From assembly GCA_910587175.1 (NCBI GenBank), contig CAJULH010000060.1, positions 1 through 8,459 of the forward strand: 8,459 nt of DNA, given 5' to 3'. The notes beneath the pieces were generated by a model. It searched no databases. It was not told where the DNA came from and saw nothing but the letters and a program-made list of their open reading frames with translations. Shown one piece after another: positions 1-5,313 of the stretch. Source of the DNA: Candidatus Gastranaerophilales bacterium. Lineage in GTDB: Bacteria; Cyanobacteriota; Vampirovibrionia; Gastranaerophilales; Gastranaerophilaceae. Both the position numbers and the translations under genes were made by a program. Numbering within the stretch: the first letter of the stretch is position 1; the number at the start of each line of letters is the position of its first letter.

Positions 1-2182
1 CCCCGTTAGCATTCCCCCACTCAATATAGATATATCCGTTAGCACCTTTGCCGCCGAAACCCGGGTTTTGGTTTAATTTAACACCTGCACCTCCCCCTCC
101 TGAGCCGCCGGCACCGTAGTTGGTTGATATTGCATCATTACCGTTAGTTTGCATATTTACAGAAGTTGCTCCGTTTAATATCTTTCCATCCTTTGCTATA
201 GTATCTCCTCCTGCTCCCCCTCCTGCACCGTTTGATACAGTATTACCAAAAGAACCCTTTAATCCTCCTTTATCAAGGTTTGTTAAATTAAGCCAATTAA
301 CATACCTTGCCTTACTATCAAAATTACTTGTCTTAACTCCTCCCCCTAATCCTCCGCTGTTAGCTATATATGTATCATCATCCTCATACTTTCCACCCTT
401 TCCTCCTGATACAGAGTATGTATTACCATTAACAACAATAGAAGTATTTCCTCCGTCATTGCCGTTAACACTATATGCACTTGTCTTATTTCCTCCTAAT
501 CCTACGTTGAAGTTAATCTTCTGTCCCGGAGTAACATCAATCTCACCTATCCATATCTGTCCTCCGCCTCCTCCCCCTCCTGAATTTGTTGCAAGATGAT
601 ATTCGCATTTGAGAGGAGGATACGTATAATACAGACGAAGTGCTCCGGGTTTGCCAGCTTGGGCTTGACAACCGCCACTGCAATATTTTGAAGCATCAAA
701 AATACATCCTGGTATAGCTGCAGCCTCTGCATTGGTTGCATTTATACCTGCCCCACCTCCGACTCCGCCAAAACCACCACCGCCTGCTCCGCCGCGCACT
801 CCGATAGGAGTGGAATATGAACCAGAAGCAACATCACGCGTGCCATTTTTGCCTCTGCTTAGTGCTGTACCCGTATCACCGTTTTTACCATCAGCTGTGT
901 GAGAAGCCCCAATTCCACCTTCACAGGTTCCGTTTTCTACTCCGCCTCCTCCACCCCCGCCAATATGAAAGACTGTGCCATTACTATATACTCCACCCCC
1001 ACCGCATCCTGCACCTCTGCCAGCCCCGGTTCCGCCTCCGCCTCCATAGGTTATTCCGCTAGCACCGTATGCAGAGCCGCCCGCACCGCCCCCTCCGCCA
1101 ATTTGAAATACCAATGAATTATTTGCAAGTATTGAAGTTGCACCGCCTCCGCCCCCGCCGGCTGAAGTTGCAACTATTGCTCCGTTTCCATATCCAGTAC
1201 CCTCATTTCCACCTGTATAACTGTCTATATAATGCGTACCGCCATTACCTGCAGAAACATAATCGAAACGTCCATACATCCCACCCATACCGGAGGTTGT
1301 TTCGCCAAAACCGTTTCCGCCCGCACCGCCGGTATAAGGAGTAAGTGTTGAAACCCTTACCCAGCCTATGCAGCCGCCCCCACCACCACCTTCGCCAATT
1401 CTTATTTTTAATGAATCGCTGCTTGAATTAAATTCTTTCTCTACAACATAACCGCCGGAGCCACCTCCCGCTCCACCGTATCCGTGACCGTATGCTCCCC
1501 CGCCACCCCCGCCACAAGCTGTAGCTTTAGTTTGAATTTTTTCGTTCGGGGTATATTTAGTTATGCCATCAGATACCTCTGTCCACTGCGTATCATCTGA
1601 TGCTGCACATCTGCTATCTAAAGCTGGCACTGTTCTGTTTGTCATAGTAAAAGATGTTTCTCCTGGAGTAAGAAAGTCTTTATAAGTTTTTCCATCTTCT
1701 CTTCCCTGTGTGTGAACATAATTTACATTCAATCCTCCGCTTGCCCCTCCACCTCCGGCACCTGTCATAAATACTCTTAATTTAGTAACACCCTCAGGAA
1801 CTATCCAGTTAGATTCAGATGATGTTATCTCTTTATATCCATAACTTGCTCCACCCCCTGCACCTCCTCCTCCAACTGCTGTTATATTTATTAAATTAAC
1901 CCCACCAGGAACAGTCCATTCAAAATCTTCATAAAACTCCCTTGAATAATCAGACCTTACACCACTCCCTATACCTGATATATTTATCCCACTCTCATCC
2001 ATCCTCCTTGTCATTACAGGAGCAAGTGCAGCTAATAACAACGATGCCACCAACAATGCCATTAGCATCTCAACGAGGGAAAACCCTGAAATTTTTTGCA
2101 GAAACGTTTGTTTATTGGGTGCGCTTTTCTTTGCACAACAATTTAAGGGCACAAAGCCCATAGAATGAACAACTTTTTTCAT
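1..2182 (-). CDS. Prepilin-anchored giant glycine-rich surface protein (C-terminus beyond window)
   Basis: The frame runs without a stop from the ATG at 2182-2180 to the left edge, giving at least 727 residues. Residues 1-33 form a polar, basic leader. G33-F34 with E38 is a type IV prepilin peptidase site, followed by a hydrophobic helix (34-54) and basic TRR (58-60). After a short linker come two W-x-V-P-x-G-V strands (89 and 126), each running into a glycine tract, then about 380 residues of Gly-tracts alternating with short beta-like strands. This part closes with GKPGALRLYY (510-519). A second glycine-rich module (535-723) has a V-T-P-G-Q strand at 550-554 and closes with GYIYIEW, so the true C-terminus is probably near. 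Nine cysteines are visible in the mature part, four of them at 493-526. The architecture resembles phage tail-fibre glycine-rich domains. Inference: an exported pseudopilin or minor-pilin-like adhesin. Substrate and partner are unknown. Confidence 0.88.
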   Translation of the reverse strand, partial: MKKVVHSMGFVPLNCCAKKSAPNKQTFLQKISGFSLVEMLMALLVASLLLAALAPVMTRRMDESGINISGIGSGVRSDYSREFYEDFEWTVPGGVNLINITAVGGGGAGGGASYGYKEITSSESNWIVPEGVTKLRVFMTGAGGGGASGGLNVNYVHTQGREDGKTYKDFLTPGETSFTMTNRTVPALDSRCAASDDTQWTEVSDGITKYTPNEKIQTKATACGGGGGGAYGHGYGGAGGGSGGYVVEKEFNSSSDSLKIRIGEGGGGGGCIGWVRVSTLTPYTGGAGGNGFGETTSGMGGMYGRFDYVSAGNGGTHYIDSYTGGNEGTGYGNGAIVATSAGGGGGGATSILANNSLVFQIGGGGGAGGSAYGASGITYGGGGGTGAGRGAGCGGGGVYSNGTVFHIGGGGGGGVENGTCEGGIGASHTADGKNGDTGTALSRGKNGTRDVASGSYSTPIGVRGGAGGGGFGGVGGGAGINATNAEAAAIPGCIFDASKYCSGGCQAQAGKPGALRLYYTYPPLKCEYHLATNSGGGGGGGQIWIGEIDVTPGQKINFNVGLGGNKTSAYSVNGNDGGNTSIVVNGNTYSVSGGKGGKYEDDDTYIANSGGLGGGVKTSNFDSKARYVNWLNLTNLDKGGLKGSFGNTVSNGAGGGAGGDTIAKDGKILNGATSVNMQTNGNDAISTNYGAGGSGGGGAGVKLNQNPGFGGKGANGYIYIEWGNANG
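1733..1918 (-). repeat. Duplicated WxVPxGV-glycine strand module inside the prepilin protein
   Basis: Residues 89-111 (WTVPGGV then GGGGAGGG) and 126-150 (WIVPEGV then GAGGGGASGG) share the order W-x-V-P-x-G-V, an alternating hydrophobic strand, then a glycine tract. They start 37 residues apart. The pattern is the usual opening of tail-fibre-type glycine-rich domains (VPxGVxxLxV then Gly), and here it occurs twice in a row. The DNA of the two copies has diverged, so this is an old protein-level duplication. Confidence 0.7.
2003..2182 (-). other. Type IV prepilin leader, cleavage site and N-terminal helix
   Basis: Encodes residues 1-60 of the glycine-rich protein. The predicted prepilin peptidase cut lies between G33 and F34 in SGFSLVEML, with the conserved glutamate at mature position 5 (E38). 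The following stretch MLMALLVASLLLAALAPV is uninterrupted hydrophobic, as in pilins and pseudopilins. The 33-residue leader is longer than most type IV leaders and holds an unusual CC pair (15-16). A later start at M8 is possible but has no better ribosome site. Confidence 0.85.
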
Positions 2183-2187
2183 AAAAT

Positions 2188-2216
2188 ATTATCCTATCGT
2201 ATTACCTGGTTGTCTA
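2188..2216 (-). promoter_or_regulatory. Predicted sigma70-type promoter of the prepilin gene
   Basis: On the minus strand TAGACA (2211-2216, 5 of 6 to TTGACA) and GATAAT (2188-2193, 5 of 6 to TATAAT) are separated by exactly 17 bp. The -10 ends only five bases before the ATG, so transcription would start at or next to the start codon. No Shine-Dalgarno sequence lies upstream, which fits a leaderless message. The -35 falls inside an inverted repeat, as expected for a repressed promoter. Confidence 0.5.
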
Positions 2217-2227
2217 TGTATAGACAA
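2210..2227. promoter_or_regulatory. Perfect inverted repeat, probable operator
   Basis: TTGTCTAT-GT-ATAGACAA: two perfectly complementary 8 bp arms with a 2 bp centre, lying between the divergent prepilin and XRE genes. An 18 bp dyad fits a dimeric helix-turn-helix protein. It covers the proposed -35 of the prepilin gene and lies 33-50 bp upstream of the XRE start codon, so one bound dimer could control both genes. Binding by the adjacent XRE protein is inference from position and symmetry. Confidence 0.6.
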
Positions 2228-2259
2228 TGTAATTTTATTTTAACATTAGAATTCTATAC

Positions 2260-2547
2260 ATGCAACATGTTAATTACAAAAATGCGGATATTATATTTAA
2301 AACTCTGGCAAAGATAATCAAGGAAGAACGGGAAAAACAGGGAAAATCCCAAAGACTTTTGGCAGATGAATGTTCTTTTCAAAGGTCGCTTTTATCAAGA
2401 CTTGAAAACGGTTTAAATGAGCCAAAGCTTGTCTCTATCTGGACTATAGCAGAGGCACTCAGAATGAAACCATCAAATCTGATAAGGCTTGTCGAAAATG
2501 AATTGCCAAAGGATTTCAGCCTGATTGAAAAAGACCTCTGTTATTAA
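2260..2547 (+). CDS. Small XRE-family (Cro/C1-type) helix-turn-helix regulator
   Basis: A 95-residue protein with a single HTH_3-type domain at about residues 13-79. The scaffold helix IIKEEREKQGKSQ is followed by helix 2 (SQRLLADEC, 30-38), the recognition helix (QRSLLSRLENG, 41-51), the family signature LSRLENGLNEP, and helices 4-5 (IWTIAEALRMKPSNLIRLV). There is no room for a ligand-binding or protease domain, so it resembles a minimal repressor such as those of phages or toxin-antitoxin loci, but no toxin gene is adjacent. The ATG has no Shine-Dalgarno site; TAGAAT (2247-2252) just upstream may be a -10 and would give a near-leaderless message. It is divergent from the prepilin gene with an 18 bp dyad between them, so autoregulation and control of the prepilin gene are likely but inferred. 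Confidence 0.85.
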   Translation: MQHVNYKNADIIFKTLAKIIKEEREKQGKSQRLLADECSFQRSLLSRLENGLNEPKLVSIWTIAEALRMKPSNLIRLVENELPKDFSLIEKDLCY

Positions 2548-2588
2548 TATTTATTGTCTTAAAAACTTTGTTTTATCGTTAAAATTTT

Positions 2589-3737
2589 TTATGCAAATAC
2601 CCGGTTTCGGACTTCTCTGTCCACTTCAAAGATTTCATCCAAAGCAGGATTTTGAATTACTGTGTGCTTTGATATTTCTTTTTCAACAGCTTTAAATATA
2701 TCTCCTAAACCAATTTCACCCTTTAAAAATTTATGTACAGCAACCTCATTTGCAGCATTTAGGACAACAGGCATTGTGCCGCCCGTCTTTCCGGCTTCAT
2801 ATGCAAGTTTTAGACAAGGAAATTTTTCAAAATCCGGTTTTTCAAAGGTGAGTTTTTGCCCGATAAAATTAAAACTGTTAGACTTTATGCCAATTTCTCT
2901 ATTCGGGCAGGTGAGGGCGTATTGTATGGGGATGTGCATACTTGGCGTGCCTATTTGTGCCACTGTGGAGCCATCTTTAAATTCAACTGCAGAATGTACA
3001 ATGCTTTCAGGGTGGATTACAACCTCAATTTTTTCATAAGGAAGGTTAAAAAGATGATGTGCCTCTATAACCTCTAATCCTTTGTTCATAAGGGTTGCGG
3101 AATCAATTGTGATTTTTTTGCCCATATGCCACCTTGGATGTTTCAGGGCATCTGCTGCTGTGCAATTTCTAATTTCATCAGAGGTTTTATGTAAAAATGG
3201 TCCTCCTGAAGCTGTGATGATTATTTTATTCAAAAGGTGATAGTTCCCGTTTGAACTCTGTAAAATTGCAGAATGCTCGCTATCCACTGGGAGAATGCGA
3301 ACTTCGTTTGCTTTTGCGGCAGCTGTTACGATATCTCCTGCCATAACAAGTGTTTCTTTGTTTGCAAGTGCGATATCAACCCCGTTTTCAATTGCTTTTA
3401 ATGTAGGTTTTAACCCGACATACCCTGATGTTCCTGTGAGCATCATATCTAAATTTTTATCATCTGCAAGTTCAATAAGTCCTTCTTCGCCATAAAAAAC
3501 TTCGATTTCAGGAAATATGGATTTTATTTCTTTTGCGCCTTCAGGCGTGCCTGTGCAGACTTTTTTCGGGTGAAATTTTTTAATTTGTTCTGTAAAAAGT
3601 TCGGTGTTGTTTCCGCAGGACATACTTACTATATTAAACAAATCTTTATTTTTCAGGTTTTCAAGCACCTCAAGGGTTTGGGTGCCAATAGAGCCTGTGG
3701 AGCCTAATATTGCAAGGTTTTTAGTTGTTTTGTGCAT
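2589..3737 (-). CDS. dxr: 1-deoxy-D-xylulose 5-phosphate reductoisomerase
   Basis: Converts 1-deoxy-D-xylulose 5-phosphate to 2-C-methyl-D-erythritol 4-phosphate with NADPH, the committed step of the MEP isoprenoid pathway, in the cytoplasm. The 382-residue product has normal family length. The NADPH site GSTGSIG is at 12-18, LANKE at 124-128, and the metal ligands D152 and E154 lie in PVDSEH with E222. Substrate residues S153, H200, S213, N218 and K219 are all present, as is the flexible-loop W203/M205. The C-terminal helical domain (about 300-382) includes LNAANEVAV. The frame extends 20 codons further upstream, but the ATG at 3737 is chosen because AAAGGGA lies 5 bases before it and the protein then begins directly at the Rossmann fold. 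The start overlaps the end of the preceding gene by 17 bp, suggesting translational coupling. No key residue is missing. Confidence 0.97.
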   Translation of the reverse strand: MHKTTKNLAILGSTGSIGTQTLEVLENLKNKDLFNIVSMSCGNNTELFTEQIKKFHPKKVCTGTPEGAKEIKSIFPEIEVFYGEEGLIELADDKNLDMMLTGTSGYVGLKPTLKAIENGVDIALANKETLVMAGDIVTAAAKANEVRILPVDSEHSAILQSSNGNYHLLNKIIITASGGPFLHKTSDEIRNCTAADALKHPRWHMGKKITIDSATLMNKGLEVIEAHHLFNLPYEKIEVVIHPESIVHSAVEFKDGSTVAQIGTPSMHIPIQYALTCPNREIGIKSNSFNFIGQKLTFEKPDFEKFPCLKLAYEAGKTGGTMPVVLNAANEVAVHKFLKGEIGLGDIFKAVEKEISKHTVIQNPALDEIFEVDREVRNRVFA

Positions 3738-4074
3738 TGATATCCCTTTTGATAAAATCACAAATTTCAGACAGCCTCTTATCTTCCATAGCGTCAATTA
3801 ATTCCTGGATTGTTTTAATCTTTTTTAATGCAAAACCCGTTTCGGCAAGCAAAACGCAGTCATTGCAAAGTCTGTATTTGCCGTATTGTATGCTTCCTGC
3901 CATACATTTATTTTTCCCGCAGGCAGAACAATCAAAATATTCATTTTGAACATCAGGATTTTCTTCAATATCATCTTTGACCATCTGTGCTGCAACGGCT
4001 TGCATATCTTCTATAATTTTTTGGATTTCTTCCGGGCTCTTGCTGTCCATTCCGCTATCTGCCTTCTTTTTCAT
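3721..4074 (-). CDS. Small zinc-ribbon-like protein of unknown function
   Basis: A 117-residue protein I do not recognise. Residues 1-45 are charged and helical (SPEEIQKIIEDMQAVAAQM). Then come C49-x2-C52, C57, and C70-x2-C73, the spacing of a treble-clef or zinc-ribbon metal site (C49/C52/C70/C73, with C57 extra). The tail (85-110) is helical and resembles a small protein-binding segment. It lies 12 bp after hemW and overlaps dxr by 17 bp, so the three are very probably one transcript. The ATG at 4074 lacks an obvious ribosome site. An internal ATG at residue 9 (4050) has AGAAGG about 11 bases upstream and could be the true start. It has no signal peptide or membrane helix, so it should be cytoplasmic. 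Function unassigned; a role tied to hemW or dxr would be guesswork. Confidence 0.75.
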   Translation of the reverse strand: MKKKADSGMDSKSPEEIQKIIEDMQAVAAQMVKDDIEENPDVQNEYFDCSACGKNKCMAGSIQYGKYRLCNDCVLLAETGFALKKIKTIQELIDAMEDKRLSEICDFIKRDINAQNN

Positions 4075-4086
4075 AATAAAACCATA

Positions 4087-5265
4087 TTAGCACAAAAATT
4101 CAGAGAGAATTATATTTGAAACCAATATACCTGAAATTGTGAGTCTGTAACCGTTTTTAGTTTTTTCTATGTGTTTGGAATCCAGAAATTTTTGAAGAAC
4201 CGGAGCGTATTTTTTATCAAAATCTATTTCAAATTTTTCGTTTATGCTTTCTGTATTTATTCCTTCTCTTTTTCTAAACCCGAGAAATATGGTTTCTTCA
4301 AGTTTTTCCTGTTTTGTCAAGACAGCTGTTTCTTTTGCTTTTAGGGGGTTTTCCATATATTCTTTAAAGTTTTTAGTATTTTGATACCTGATATTATTTA
4401 AAAAACCTGATGCAGAAATGCCAAAACCATAATATTCGCCTTCATTCCAGTAGTTTAGATTATGGCGGGATTGAAACATTTTATCATCTGCAGCAGCGTT
4501 ATTTTTGATTAATGCAGGGGGCACACAGGTGAAGTTTGAAATTTCATAGAGTTCAAATTCAGGCGCCAGAAATTTTACTGCAAATTCATACATATCTGCC
4601 TGGGTATCATCATCCGGCAGACAGCGGAGTTTTCCTGCAGTTTGATTTTTATAAAAAACCGTTCCTTCTTCAATTTTTAATCCGTAAAGAGAAATGTGTT
4701 GTATACCAAGGCTTTTTGCCTCAGTTAAATCATTTTCCCAGAGTTTCATATTTTGTTTGGGCAGTCCGTAGATTAAATCAATACTAATATTTTGAAATCC
4801 GGTATCTTGTGCCAAAAATACAGCATCTTTTGCTTTTTTGGCGGTGTGAAGTCTTCCTATGTTATTTAAAATATCATCATCAAAGCTTTGAATTCCTATG
4901 CTCAGTCTGTTTACTCCTAAATTGTAAAGAGAAGATAAAAGCTTTAAATCTGTGCTATCGGGGTTTATTTCAACAGTGATTTCGGCATTTTTGTCAAAAT
5001 TAAACAGTGAAAATATCTTTTTAAAATGTTTAATATCAAGAAGAGACGGAGTGCCGCCTCCTATGTAGAGCGTGTTTAATGGGGTGCCTTTATAGAAATG
5101 TTTAATTTCTGTCGTTAATTTTTTAATATAATCATCAGCTAAATTCAGGGCTGCAAATGATGTGAAAGCACAATAGCTGCATTTTCTTTTACAAAACGGG
5201 ATATGAATGTATACAGAGCCTGCATTTTTGGATTTTAATGCCTTTAGCGGTTCAATATTTTCCAT
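4087..5265 (-). CDS. hemW: Radical SAM protein HemW (heme chaperone, HemN-like)
   Basis: A 392-residue radical SAM enzyme of the HemN/HemW family. IHIPFC begins the cluster motif C25-x3-C29-x2-C32, which binds the 4Fe-4S cluster; GGGTP (69-73) contacts SAM. Further family signatures are EINPDS (99-104), GIQSFDD (124-130), IDLIYGLPKQ (162-171) and HISLYGL (190-196). The C-terminal HemW domain contains RHNLNYW (267-273) and EEYYGFG-like EGEYYGFG (275-282). HemW family members act as heme chaperones rather than true coproporphyrinogen oxidases, and the CxxxCxxC motif and about 390-residue length fit HemW better than HemN. About 20 residues (246-265) between YEISNF and SRHNLNYW appear extra compared with the usual family sequence. 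It is first in an operon with the zinc-ribbon gene and dxr. The ATG has no Shine-Dalgarno site and TATAAT lies only 6 bases upstream. Confidence 0.92.
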   Translation of the reverse strand: MENIEPLKALKSKNAGSVYIHIPFCKRKCSYCAFTSFAALNLADDYIKKLTTEIKHFYKGTPLNTLYIGGGTPSLLDIKHFKKIFSLFNFDKNAEITVEINPDSTDLKLLSSLYNLGVNRLSIGIQSFDDDILNNIGRLHTAKKAKDAVFLAQDTGFQNISIDLIYGLPKQNMKLWENDLTEAKSLGIQHISLYGLKIEEGTVFYKNQTAGKLRCLPDDDTQADMYEFAVKFLAPEFELYEISNFTCVPPALIKNNAAADDKMFQSRHNLNYWNEGEYYGFGISASGFLNNIRYQNTKNFKEYMENPLKAKETAVLTKQEKLEETIFLGFRKREGINTESINEKFEIDFDKKYAPVLQKFLDSKHIEKTKNGYRLTISGILVSNIILSEFLC

Positions 5266-5270
5266 TTTAA

Positions 5271-5280
5271 TATTATAATA
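5271..5280. promoter_or_regulatory. Palindromic -10 element shared by divergent hemW and SIS promoters
   Basis: TATTATAATA is its own reverse complement and contains TATAAT on both strands (5274-5279 plus, 5272-5277 minus). It lies in the 48 bp between the two divergent start codons. On the minus strand TTGAAC at 5297-5302 is a poor -35 whose spacing to TATAAT is 19 bp (16 bp to the alternative TATTAT). On the plus strand TTCAAT (5251-5256) sits 17 bp away, within hemW. Both -35 elements are weak, so the bidirectional promoter rests mainly on the -10. Confidence 0.45.
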
Positions 5281-5301
5281 AGAAAATAAAGAATAAGTTC
5301 A

Positions 5302-5305
5302 AGGG
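5302..5305 (+). promoter_or_regulatory. Shine-Dalgarno site that sets the SIS gene start
   Basis: AGGG, within AAGGGTG, lies 8 bases before the ATG at 5314. The frame also allows GTG at 5305, but that codon overlaps this site and has no ribosome site of its own, so ATG 5314 is preferred. Confidence 0.6.
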
Positions 5306-5313
5306 TGCAGATA

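Noticed and set aside
547..741. Minus-strand 64-residue frame
   Set aside because: It lies within the prepilin gene in another frame and lacks the glycine-rich pattern.
120..1344. Several plus-strand frames (120-599, 817-1062, 899-1117, 1069-1344) encoding proline- or histidine-rich peptides
   Set aside because: They are the complement of glycine codons of the minus-strand prepilin gene (GGN read backwards gives NCC). They have no ribosome sites and no domain signatures.
1942..2163. Plus-strand frame of 73 residues opposite the prepilin helix
   Set aside because: It lies antisense to the leader and hydrophobic helix, with a low-complexity composition and no motif.
2260..2547. Antitoxin of a toxin-antitoxin pair
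   Set aside because: The small XRE protein could suggest this, but neither neighbour is a small toxin: one side is the 2.2 kb prepilin gene, the other is the 3' end of dxr.
2548..2588. Possible bidirectional terminator between the XRE gene and dxr
   Set aside because: The only stems (AAAAC/GTTTT with a TTT loop, and AAGAC/GTCTT with a 20-base loop) are short and A-T rich, so a terminator cannot be supported, though the convergent layout would suit one.
3738..3797. Upstream extension of dxr by 20 codons
   Set aside because: It would add a non-family N-terminus deep inside the preceding gene, while AAAGGGA sits correctly for the ATG at 3737.
2662..3801. Plus-strand frames within dxr (2662-3039, 2856-3077, 3295-3495, 3604-3801)
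   Set aside because: All are antisense to a gene with every catalytic motif of DXR intact. No independent start or domain evidence.
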